Origin: Gammaproteobacteria bacterium
Lineage (GTDB): Bacteria; Pseudomonadota; Gammaproteobacteria; Xanthomonadales; SZUA-36
Direction of reading: 5' to 3'
Length of the DNA stretch: 64,000 nucleotides
Assembly (NCBI GenBank): GCA_030428105.1
Contig: JAUIBE010000003.1
Span: 124,001-188,000, forward strand
Shown: positions 55,569-64,000 of the stretch, piece after piece
How the letters are laid out: the number at the start of each line of letters is the position of its first letter
Position numbering within the stretch: position 1 is the first letter of the stretch
Notes under the pieces: generated by a model
The model's database searches: none
Seen by the model: the letters and a program-made list of their open reading frames with translations, nothing else
Told to the model about the DNA's origin: nothing
Position numbers and translations under genes: made by a program

Positions 55569-55653
55569 GTCGATTGTCCTCCTTCACTTCGATTATGACA
55601 GGGCGAGCGCGCTGTCAGGACGATGACGCATGAGAACGTGCCATTTCGACAGG

Positions 55654-55711
55654 CCAGAAAAAAATCAGTCTCCCGCATTCGAATTCGGCTTGTCTTGCAG
55701 ATTTTTTCTGG
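55654..55711. other. A/T-armed inverted repeat between the transglycosylase and DGPF genes
   Basis: CCAGAAAAAAATC (55654-55666) and GATTTTTTCTGG (55700-55711) are complementary apart from one extra A, around a 33-nt spacer. It lies just beyond the lytic transglycosylase stop and may act as its 3'-end signal. Confidence 0.5.
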
Positions 55712-55719
55712 AGATGGGC

Positions 55720-57588
55720 CTAACCGCCCACAATGCAGGGCTTGACCGCCGGCGCGCCCAGTTCGCTGATGGCCTGGTACTTGGCCCAGAAGGCCTTGTC
55801 GATCCGCTTGAGCGATGCGGGTGTTTTCTCCTCACGGTAGCGCCGGATGTGGCCTGGCCCGCCGTTGTACATGGCGTAAGTGGCGCGGACCAGGTTTTCA
55901 TCATCGCCGGTCAGTTCGTGTTCGTTCTTGCGGATGGCGTAATCGACCAGGTAGTGCGCCAGGATTTCATTACCGGCGCGGGCGTTGTAGCCCACGTTGC
56001 CCTGGATTTCGTCGACGTCGTAAACCCCGCGCCACACGTGCATGTTGATTTGCATCAGGCCGACCGAACCCGCCGATGAGCGGATCGGCTCAATCTCGCC
56101 CTGGCGCTCGATGTACTGGCGCCAGCATGATTCCTGCCAGGCGGTGGCGCGCAGCAGCGGGTCGTACATCGACAGGAAGCGGCGCGGCACCTTGTCGTTG
56201 GCACGCTCCGATGCAACAACGGCATCGAGCAGGCGGTCCATGGTTTCCAGGTAATTGTCGATATCGCTGCGGCGCGGAATCCATGTGTTGAGGCGCTGCA
56301 CCAGGCCCGGGTCGATCTGGGAGGCATAAGCGCTCTGAACCAGCCAGCCCAGCAGGCGGCCAAGCAAGGGGGCTGCCGGTTCGGATTGTGGTGGTTCTTG
56401 CTCGGGTTGGGGTTCGGGATCGGGTTGGGGTTGGGGTTCCAGCTCCGGCCCAAGGCCCATCAGCGCGCGCAGCTCCGGGTCGACGGTGGTGTCGTATTGC
56501 AATGCCTGGTCATTGACCGTCGGTACCAGCATCCGCGCCATGGCGCGCAGGGCGTCCCGGTCGATGCGAAAGCCCAGGTGCGGCGCCACCTCGTCCAGCG
56601 CCTGCAGCGCATTGCCGGCGCTGATGAAACTGGCCATGCCCAGGGCCTGCCCGCCCGGGATCGGCAAATTGCTGCCATCGAGCAGCGGCGCGAGCCTGGT
56701 CCAGGTTTGCAGGAAGAGGTCGCGCACCGGGTCGCGGTTTCGCTCATCTCGCGCCAACGCATCGCGCAACTCGTAGCGCGCTTCGAGCAGGGATTCCGCC
56801 AGGGCGCGCCTTAGTTCAGGGTCGGCCGACGCGCCGAGGAGCTTGATTGTCCAGGTGGCGAAGGCGTCCCAGGCCTGCCAGTTGGCATCCCAGGCGGCGA
56901 GTTCTGCTTCGGTCAGGGGTGGCTCACTGGCCGGGTCCCAATCTGGTGGCGCATCGGGTACGCCGAGCGCCAGGGTAACCACCAGCGATTCGGGAGAAAG
57001 GTGCACGCCGGAAAGCTCGACCGGCGCGTCGCGTTCGGGAACGGTCAGCGCAATGAGTTCATCAATGCCGCCCACGGCCGCGGCCAGGTCGATGGTGACG
57101 GCCCCCAGGCGGGGATGCACGTAATCGTTAATCAGTTTTTGCATGAAGCGCGGCAGCGCCTGCGCGTCGTCTTCTGCCCGCAGCAGGCGTGATTCGACCA
57201 CCTGGAACCTCACCTGCGGGGCGTCCGGCGCCACGTGGGCCGTTTGTTCGGTTTCGATCACGCCGTGCCAAGTGCGCGCAAACCAGCACTTGCCACCGAT
57301 GGGCGTGCCGACATTGGCGCGAAGGTCGGTCACCAGGTGCATGCGCTCGTCCTCGCCGCCCGCCAGGCGCAAGTTGGAGAGCAACAGGGTGTTGCATCCG
57401 ATGGTGTCGCTGAGCACCTCCGCGGTTCGGTCCGGGCCGGTGAATACCTGCTGCGCCAGCGCTTCCTCGACGATGCGATAGTCGAGAACGATGGGAATCT
57501 CCAGCGTTGCGGCGTGGGCCGGTGCACCCATAGCAATGGCGGCTGCGATGGCCAGCCATACCCGGATTGCACGGCAAGTTGGAGCCAT
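55720..57588 (-). CDS. exported lytic transglycosylase with C-terminal SLT domain
   Basis: 622 residues from ATG 57588, chosen because GAGG is 5 nt upstream; GTG 57594 overlaps the hemF stop. Signal peptide ends APAHAA. A large N-terminal region of unknown fold (about 30-390) is joined by a Pro/Glu/Gln linker to an SLT domain at about 470-610: AWQESCWRQYIERQGE with the catalytic Glu, SSAGSVGLMQINMHVWRGVY, then YAMYNGGPGHIRRY. Last gene of the lysM-dprA-smg-topA-tsaC-hemF run. Confidence 0.85.
   Translation of the reverse strand: MAPTCRAIRVWLAIAAAIAMGAPAHAATLEIPIVLDYRIVEEALAQQVFTGPDRTAEVLSDTIGCNTLLLSNLRLAGGEDERMHLVTDLRANVGTPIGGKCWFARTWHGVIETEQTAHVAPDAPQVRFQVVESRLLRAEDDAQALPRFMQKLINDYVHPRLGAVTIDLAAAVGGIDELIALTVPERDAPVELSGVHLSPESLVVTLALGVPDAPPDWDPASEPPLTEAELAAWDANWQAWDAFATWTIKLLGASADPELRRALAESLLEARYELRDALARDERNRDPVRDLFLQTWTRLAPLLDGSNLPIPGGQALGMASFISAGNALQALDEVAPHLGFRIDRDALRAMARMLVPTVNDQALQYDTTVDPELRALMGLGPELEPQPQPDPEPQPEQEPPQSEPAAPLLGRLLGWLVQSAYASQIDPGLVQRLNTWIPRRSDIDNYLETMDRLLDAVVASERANDKVPRRFLSMYDPLLRATAWQESCWRQYIERQGEIEPIRSSAGSVGLMQINMHVWRGVYDVDEIQGNVGYNARAGNEILAHYLVDYAIRKNEHELTGDDENLVRATYAMYNGGPGHIRRYREEKTPASLKRIDKAFWAKYQAISELGAPAVKPCIVGG
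56404..56436 (+). other. strong G-quadruplex motif inside the transglycosylase gene
   Basis: Six guanine runs (56404-406, 409-412, 416-418, 422-424, 427-430, 433-436) separated by only 2-3 nt. The G-rich strand is the template strand and encodes the Pro/Glu/Gln linker on the other strand. Confidence 0.7.
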
Positions 57589-57590
57589 GG

Positions 57591-59082
<1,492 letters not shown>

Positions 59083-59090
59083 GGCGCGCC

Positions 59091-61466
59091 TCAGGCAGTG
59101 GATGCGGTTTTCTTGCTGGCCTTCTTCTTGCTGGCTTTCTTTTTACCGGCCTTCTTCTTGCTCGCCTTTTTCTTGGCAGTTTTCTTGCCGGCAGCTTTCT
59201 TCTTGGCCTTCTTGCGGCCACGCTTCTTGTCGGGCGCGGCAGCGAGGAATTCCATGCACTCTTCCAGGGTCAGCGATTCGTACTCGCGATCCTTGGGAAT
59301 GCGCGCGTTCTTGTCACCGTCGGTAATGAAAGGGCCCCAGCGGCCTTTCAGAATCTGCACATCAGAATCGGGCCAGGTGCGGAGAATTTTCTCCAGGTCG
59401 GCCTTCTTCTTGGCGGCAATCAGCTCCAGCGCCTCGGAAAGCTCCACCGTGTGCGGGTCGCCATCGCGCAGCGAGACAAACTTGTTGCCATAGCGGATGT
59501 AGGGCCCGAAGCGGCCAATGGCGGCTGATACCGGTTCACCCTCGGGGGTGAAGCCCAGCTCGCGCGGCAGCTTGAACAGCTCCAGCGCCTCTTCCAGGGT
59601 GATGGTTTCCAGCCGCTGGCCGGGATTCAAACCGGCGAAACGCGGTTTTTCCTCGTCTTCCACCGTGCCAATCTGCGCGTGCGGGCCGTAGCGGCCCAGG
59701 CGCACCGAAACCGGCTTGCCGGATTTCGGGTCGATGCCCAATTCGCGGGTAAGCTTGGCTTCCTGGCGGCTGACGGATTCTTCCTTTTCTTTCACCCGCT
59801 TGATAAACGGCTTCCAGAATTTCTCCAGCGGCGGCACCCAGTCGACCTCGCCGCGCGAGATGGCGTCGAGCTCGTCTTCCATGCGCGCGGTGAATTCGTA
59901 ATCGACATAGGGCTCGAAGTGGTTTTCCAGGAACTTGGCCACCACCCGGCCGGTGTCGGTGGGGATAAAGCGGCGGCGGTCCATTTCCACGTAGTGGCGG
60001 CGCTGCAAGGTCTGGATGATGCTGGCGTAGGTCGAAGGCCGGCCGATACCGTAGTCTTCCAGCGCCTTCACCAGGCTGGCTTCCGAGAAGCGCGGCGGCG
60101 GCTCGGTAAAGTGCTGCTCGGCGCGGATCTCTTCGATGTTGACGGTCTCGCCTTCTTTCAGATCCGGCAATGCGTTTTCGTTTTCTTCCTGGCCCTGCGG
60201 GGTGGAAACCTCGTAAACCTTGAGGAAACCGGGGAAGGCGATGACCGAGCCATTGGCGCGGAACACGCCATCGCCGCAGTCGAACTCAACCGCCACGGTG
60301 TCGACCAGCGCGTTGGTCATCTGGCAGGCCATGGTGCGCTTCCAGATCAGGCCGTACAGCTTGGCCTGGTCTTCGTTCAGCTTTGCCTTGGCTTCCTTGG
60401 GCGTCATGCCCGCCTCGGTCGGACGGATCGCCTCATGCGCTTCCTGGGCGTTTTTCGACTTGCTGCGGTAGAAATTCGGTTTTTCCGGCAGGTAGTCGGC
60501 GCCGTAGCGTTTGCCGATCACGTCGCGCAGGTCGGCCAGCGCCTGCTGCGACAGGGTGAGCGAGTCGGTACGCATGTAGGTAATGAGGCCCTGCTCGTAC
60601 AGCGCTTGCGCGGTGCGCATGGTGCGCTGGGCGGTAAACCGCAGCTTGCGCGCTGCGTCCTGCTGCAAGGTCGAGGTAATAAACGGCGGCGCCGGGCTGC
60701 GCTTTCTCTGCTTGCGCGTAATGCGGTCGACTTTCAGCTTGCCGCCGGAGGCGTCAACCAGGTGCTGGCGCACGGCATTGGCGCGGTCGGCGTTTTCAAT
60801 ATCGAACTGCTTGAGGGTGTCGCCCTCGAAGGCCACCAGCCGCGCCGGGAAGGCCTCGTCGTCGCGTTTGAGGTCGGCCTGGATGCTCCAGTACTCGCGC
60901 GGAACGAAGGCTTCAATTTCACGCTCGCGCTCCACGATCATGCGCAGCGCCGGGCTCTGTACCCGGCCGGCCGAGAGACCGGTCTTGATCTTCTTCCACA
61001 ACAGCGGGGAAAGGTTGAAACCGACCAAGTGATCGAGCGCGCGGCGCGCCTGCTGGGCATTGACCAGCGGCATGGAAAGCTCGCGCGGGTTGTCCACCGC
61101 ATCCTGGATGGCGCCCTTGGTGATCTCGGAAAACTCCACCCGGAAGAACGGGATCTTTTCGGTAAGCCCTTTTTCTTCGAGGATCTTGTAGATATGCCAC
61201 GAAATGGCCTCGCCCTCGCGGTCAAGGTCCGTTGCGAGGTAAACCGCGTCGGCTTTCTTGGCCGCGCTGACGATTTCGCGAACCGCCTTCTCGCTGCCCT
61301 CGTTAAGCTCGTACTCCATCCGGAAGTTGTTCTCGGTGTCGACGGCGCCATCGCGCGAGGGCAAATCGCGGACATGGCCATAGGAGGCCAGGACTTTGAA
61401 ATCCGGCCCTAAATAGCGGTTGATGGTGGTCGCCTTGGCCGGCGACTCTACGATCAGGAGTTTGAT
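59091..61466 (-). CDS. topA: DNA topoisomerase I, apparently starting at AUC
   Basis: 791 residues if read from ATC at 61466-61464, giving the canonical N-terminus MKLLIVESPAKATTINRY with the TOPRIM Glu. GAGGG at 61475-61479 is 8 nt upstream and an in-frame TAA precedes it (61472-61470). The next usual start, TTG at 61364, would delete the TOPRIM Glu. DLDREGE, the active-site Tyr in LITYMRTDS and three topo C-terminal repeats (e.g. LGRYGPHAQIG) are present. The zinc fingers of E. coli TopA are absent; the tail is a Lys/Ala run (about 745-791) like histone H1. Relaxes negative supercoils. Confidence 0.93.
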   Translation of the reverse strand: MKLLIVESPAKATTINRYLGPDFKVLASYGHVRDLPSRDGAVDTENNFRMEYELNEGSEKAVREIVSAAKKADAVYLATDLDREGEAISWHIYKILEEKGLTEKIPFFRVEFSEITKGAIQDAVDNPRELSMPLVNAQQARRALDHLVGFNLSPLLWKKIKTGLSAGRVQSPALRMIVEREREIEAFVPREYWSIQADLKRDDEAFPARLVAFEGDTLKQFDIENADRANAVRQHLVDASGGKLKVDRITRKQRKRSPAPPFITSTLQQDAARKLRFTAQRTMRTAQALYEQGLITYMRTDSLTLSQQALADLRDVIGKRYGADYLPEKPNFYRSKSKNAQEAHEAIRPTEAGMTPKEAKAKLNEDQAKLYGLIWKRTMACQMTNALVDTVAVEFDCGDGVFRANGSVIAFPGFLKVYEVSTPQGQEENENALPDLKEGETVNIEEIRAEQHFTEPPPRFSEASLVKALEDYGIGRPSTYASIIQTLQRRHYVEMDRRRFIPTDTGRVVAKFLENHFEPYVDYEFTARMEDELDAISRGEVDWVPPLEKFWKPFIKRVKEKEESVSRQEAKLTRELGIDPKSGKPVSVRLGRYGPHAQIGTVEDEEKPRFAGLNPGQRLETITLEEALELFKLPRELGFTPEGEPVSAAIGRFGPYIRYGNKFVSLRDGDPHTVELSEALELIAAKKKADLEKILRTWPDSDVQILKGRWGPFITDGDKNARIPKDREYESLTLEECMEFLAAAPDKKRGRKKAKKKAAGKKTAKKKASKKKAGKKKASKKKASKKTASTA

Positions 61467-61474
61467 GGCTTAAA

Positions 61475-61479
61475 CCCTC
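61475..61479 (-). promoter_or_regulatory. ribosome binding site that fixes the topA AUC start
   Basis: GAGGG on the leftward strand, 8 nt before ATC 61466. No ATG, GTG or TTG lies in frame between the TAA at 61472 and TTG 61364. Confidence 0.75.
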
Positions 61480-61497
61480 AATTTCCGAGTTAATCAG

Positions 61498-61514
61498 CGC
61501 CCGCTCAGCGGGCG
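61498..61514. other. hairpin in the smg-topA gap
   Basis: 7-bp perfect stem CGCCCGC/GCGGGCG with a 3-nt loop, in the 117-bp gap before topA. No T-tract follows leftward, so it may be an attenuator or a processing site acting with the topA leader. Confidence 0.55.
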
Positions 61515-61583
61515 TCTGGCAGCCGAAAAGCTGCGTAAATTTAACGCCTGGTGGCCAGTTGTGCTTGTGCCGACCATATTTAT

Positions 61584-62060
61584 TTAATGCCGATGATCGG
61601 ACTCGGTGTCAAACATCAGGTCTTCCATCCAGGCATAGTTGGCTTCCTGCCCGGGCTGGTTGAACAGCACCATCAGCACCACCCACTTGACGTCCTCGAG
61701 GTCGATTTCCTCGGCCTCCAGCGCCTGCAGGCGATCGATTACCAGCTCGCGACGTTGCGCATCCAGGATGCCGACATTCTCCAGGTACATCATGAAGTCG
61801 CGGCATTCCACGTCGAGGCGCTCCATCTCGGAATCGACAAAGACGCGAATGGGACGGTCAGTCTGGAGATTCAGTTCCGGCTGGAAGCGCTGCTCGGCCA
61901 GTTCATCCAGCCAGGCGAAGGCTTTGCCAATCTCCAGGCTGGTGAAACCGGCTTGCTCCAGGTTTTCTTCCATGGATTCCCGGTCCGGCTCTTCTTCGGG
62001 TTCATCGTAGAGGTAGTTCTCGAACAGGTACATCAAGACATCGAGTACATTCTCTTTCAT
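61584..62060 (-). CDS. smg: Smg protein (DUF494)
   Basis: 158 residues. Family opening MKENVLDVLMYLFENYL, central AFAWLDELAEQRF and C-terminal DLEDVKWVVLMVLFNQPGQE. AGAGG is 7 nt before the ATG. Smg genes sit beside dprA and topA in many gammaproteobacteria; molecular function is not established. Confidence 0.94.
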   Translation of the reverse strand: MKENVLDVLMYLFENYLYDEPEEEPDRESMEENLEQAGFTSLEIGKAFAWLDELAEQRFQPELNLQTDRPIRVFVDSEMERLDVECRDFMMYLENVGILDAQRRELVIDRLQALEAEEIDLEDVKWVVLMVLFNQPGQEANYAWMEDLMFDTESDHRH

Positions 62061-62073
62061 TTATAGACCTCTG

Positions 62074-63288
62074 TTATCGTTTGCGGCTAAACGCACCACC
62101 CGGGTGCGCCTCCACCTCTCCTCTCAGCTCCAACATCAGCAGCATGGCCGACACTTCACGTGCCGTCAAACCGCTTTGCTCAACAAGGCGATCGACCGGC
62201 TTGGGGTCGAAGCCTATGGTTTCCCACAGTTGTTGGTATTCGGGGTCAGAATATTCCCCGCCAGATGTTTTTCCGGATTGTGTTGCCGGTGTTATTAAGT
62301 TGCCCTGGGCGCGATCTCCTGACCTCATTTTGGGGTCTGTGGCCTGATTGTCAACAGGATTTGTCCCGTTGCCCGCGTCGTCCCGGGCCAGGCGCGCGCG
62401 CAGACGCTGTGCGAGTTCGCCGGCCATCGGCGTGATGCCCTCGATAATTTCGTCCACGGTTTCCACCAGCCGGGCGCCCTCGCGGATCAGGCGGTGGCAA
62501 CCCTTGGCCATGGGGTTATGAATGGAGCCGGGCAGCGCGAAGATGTCCCGGCCCTGGTCAGAACCCAGCCGGGCAGTAATCAACGTACCGCTGTTGAGCC
62601 CCGCTTCGATCACCAGCACGCCCAGGCTCAGGCCGGAAATGATTCGGTTCCTGGAGGGGAAATGTTCACGCCGTGCCTCGGTGCCCGGCGGAAATTCGGT
62701 CACCAGTGCGCCCTGCTTTGCAACCCGCGCGGCACGCTTGCGGCTGCTGGCTGGATACACCAGGTCGGGGCCGGTTGCGGTAACCGCCACCGTGTTAGCG
62801 CCGGCGTCCATGGCGGCATCGTGGCAGGCCGAATCGATGCCGCTGGCCAGCCCGCTGGTCACCACGAAACCGCGGCGCGCCATTTCGCCGGCAAAATCGC
62901 GTGCGTTGTCGAGGCCGCCACTGGTGGGGTTGCGACTGCCGATCATGGCAATTTGCGGCTGCAGCAATACATCGGGGTCGCCCACCACGAACAGGGCGGC
63001 AGGCGGGGAGGAAAGCTGGGTCAGTAAATCGGGGTAACCAGGATTGCCCCACTCAAGCAGGTGGTGGCCATCGCCATCCAGCCAGGCCTGGTCCATTGCA
63101 AGCAGTTCAGGGTCGGGGTTGCGCAGGCCATCGATGGTCTCGGAATCGAGCCCGGCCTGGCGAAGGGTGGCGTCTTTTGCGGTGAATACCCCCTCGATGC
63201 CGCCAAGTGCGTCAACAAGGCGGACCAGTTTTCCACCACCCAGGCGAGGCGCCCGAATGGCTGCCAGCCACTTACGCTGCGTCGAAAT
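62074..63288 (-). CDS. dprA: DNA-processing protein DprA, N-terminus lacks a usual start codon
   Basis: 404 residues if started at ATT 63288; 340 if started at ATG 63096. Frame upstream of 63096 encodes a conserved DprA N-terminal helical domain (RKWLAAIRAPRLGGGKLVRL, LGGIEGVFTAKDATLRQAGL), with no ATG/GTG/TTG back to TGA 63330. Rossmann-like core: AMIGSRNPTSGG, SGLASGIDSACHDAA, VYPASSRK, then FPSRNRIISGLSLGVLVIEA. A variable linker leads to a winged helix (VDRLVEQSGLTAREVSAMLL). Loads RecA on incoming single-stranded DNA in transformation. Confidence 0.9.
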   Translation of the reverse strand: MSTQRKWLAAIRAPRLGGGKLVRLVDALGGIEGVFTAKDATLRQAGLDSETIDGLRNPDPELLAMDQAWLDGDGHHLLEWGNPGYPDLLTQLSSPPAALFVVGDPDVLLQPQIAMIGSRNPTSGGLDNARDFAGEMARRGFVVTSGLASGIDSACHDAAMDAGANTVAVTATGPDLVYPASSRKRAARVAKQGALVTEFPPGTEARREHFPSRNRIISGLSLGVLVIEAGLNSGTLITARLGSDQGRDIFALPGSIHNPMAKGCHRLIREGARLVETVDEIIEGITPMAGELAQRLRARLARDDAGNGTNPVDNQATDPKMRSGDRAQGNLITPATQSGKTSGGEYSDPEYQQLWETIGFDPKPVDRLVEQSGLTAREVSAMLLMLELRGEVEAHPGGAFSRKR

Positions 63289-63306
63289 TGCAGCCCCCGG
63301 TTTTGT

Positions 63307-63326
63307 GGGGCCCCGAGCGGGGCCCC
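63307..63326. other. GC hairpin just upstream of dprA
   Basis: Two copies of the self-complementary GGGGCCCC (63307-63314 and 63319-63326) separated by 4 nt. They can form an 8-bp all-GC stem ending 18 nt before ATT 63288. No T-tract leftward. It may block read-through or translation from the LysM gene. Confidence 0.65.
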
Positions 63327-63341
63327 GTCATAAAGCCAGGC

Positions 63342-64000
63342 TCACCCCCGGTTCTTGGGGTGATCGAGAAGATCGAATTCGCGGACCAGCCGCTGGCCAT
63401 CCATAACAATGGCGTAGCTGACGTCGCCAAAGGTGCGGAATACCATGACCAGGCCATGGTAGAGCGGCGGAATTTCAACCGTGGATTCTTCAGCAAAGCT
63501 GCCCCAGCGGTAACCAACGCGATCCTGCACTTCTTGTGGCGGGCCATAAGCGGAGAACACGTGGCCAGGACGGATGCCCTGGCTGGTGCCGCCGCTGATG
63601 GCGACGATCTGGTAGTGCCCCGCGCCGTACAGCGTGCCGGTTGTGGCCAGCACACGCAGGTCGGCCGGAACACTTTCCATGGCCTGGGGCAGGAATGAGC
63701 TGTCGTACGGGATTTCATCTGCACGCAGTATAAAGTCTCCCGTCTTGATCTCTGTACGATCTGAGAGGATTTCGAGGACAGAAATTTCCCCGGCCTGCTT
63801 CACGCGCACCTTGCTGACTTCCCACATCTCGTAGCCGACGGGGTTCTGCGGGCGGCGGTGCCATGGGTCGGTGGTGTTCCACGGGCTCTCGTTGTAATTC
63901 TTGACGTTGGGCACCTGCTTCCAGTGTTCTTTCGGCAGTACCCGGCGACGTTCCGGCGGATCGCCGAGATCGTCATAAATATTGACCAGCCTGGCCACCA
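63342..64000 (-). CDS. LysM-type exported protein, C-terminal part (5' end outside window)
   Basis: 219 residues of the C-terminus, open to the right edge. No LysM repeat is visible in this part. VGYEMWEVSKVRVKQAGEIS, TGDFILRADEIPYD, YQIVAISGGTSQGIRPGHVF and VEIPPLYHGLVMVFRTFG match the C-terminal domain of the LysM proteins that precede dprA in pseudomonad-like genomes. Probably cell-envelope located. Confidence 0.7.
   Translation of the reverse strand, partial: VARLVNIYDDLGDPPERRRVLPKEHWKQVPNVKNYNESPWNTTDPWHRRPQNPVGYEMWEVSKVRVKQAGEISVLEILSDRTEIKTGDFILRADEIPYDSSFLPQAMESVPADLRVLATTGTLYGAGHYQIVAISGGTSQGIRPGHVFSAYGPPQEVQDRVGYRWGSFAEESTVEIPPLYHGLVMVFRTFGDVSYAIVMDGQRLVREFDLLDHPKNRG

Noticed and set aside
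59679-61412. 577-codon open frame antisense to topA, and similar long antisense frames (e.g. 29064-30482 opposite dnaG, 2212-3234)
   Set aside because: They lie opposite well-recognised genes in GC-rich DNA, where the third-position bias opens antisense frames. Their products are His/Gln/Val-Gly-rich and show no family features.

Overview
The window is about 64 kb of GC-rich DNA from a chromosome of an aerobic gammaproteobacterium. Several conserved gene neighbourhoods point there: tsaD diverging from rpsU-yqeY-dnaG-rpoD; lysM-dprA-smg-topA-tsaC-hemF; engB beside cytochrome c4-dsbA; and DUF2782 diverging from polA. Two large TonB-dependent receptors, a FecR-like tail, extended sulfatase-fold enzymes and many exported proteins suggest an environmental (marine or soil) heterotroph. 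I cannot name the genus. No transposase, integrase or CRISPR array was seen.

Layout. 1-9.1 kb: nutrient acquisition (FecR tail, STN-type TonB receptor, exported unknown, serine hydrolase, second TonB receptor), then an exported EF-Tu-domain-II-like barrel coupled to a sulfatase-fold enzyme. 9.1-14.5 kb: a leftward cassette of four exported proteins (peptidoglycan-binding protein, zinc metallopeptidase, outer-membrane-lipoprotein-like plus peptidoglycan-binding protein, Cys-rich phospholipase-A2-like protein). 14.6-23.3 kb: ppk1, a methyltransferase with a DUF6498 membrane protein, an NmrA-fold lipoprotein, and a LysR regulator diverging from pirin-GST-DoxX. 23.3-24.4 kb: cupin gene, repeated tRNA 3' tails, a 21-bp perfect hairpin and tRNA-Ile2(CAU). 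24.4-27.1 kb: TonB-like N-terminal protein, second sulfatase-fold enzyme, isoprenylcysteine-methyltransferase-like protein. 27.1-36.3 kb: the macromolecular synthesis operon, gamma-glutamyltransferase, tsaD and folate genes. 36.3-47.6 kb: MidA-like methyltransferase, cca, NDUFA9-like protein, slt, TSUP permease, dsbA, cytochrome c4, engB, hemB, aroE, an orphan TRAP small permease and DUF2782. 47.7-55.6 kb: polA, ABC-F ATPase, an exported exonuclease-fold protein, a two-TM protein resembling bacterial STING, and an ECF42-type sigma factor with its DGPF partner. 55.7-64 kb: a leftward operon running LysM-dprA-smg-topA-tsaC-hemF-lytic transglycosylase.

Most notable: (1) an orphan STING-like membrane protein at 53118-53963; (2) topA, whose only sensible start is an AUC codon, with dprA in the same gene run possibly starting at AUU; (3) the four-gene exported cassette at 9-14.5 kb; (4) a secreted stand-alone EF-Tu domain-II-like protein; (5) the tRNA-Ile2 locus with a perfect hairpin swallowing the CCA end and two extra tRNA-tail copies; (6) four convergent gene pairs sharing a CTAG double stop.

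Gene packing is tight: of twelve convergent pairs, four share CTAG and three overlap by 9-26 bp, and many co-directional pairs overlap by ATGA, GTGA, TTGA or TGATG. All functional calls come from reading the sequence by eye; none was confirmed by a database search.
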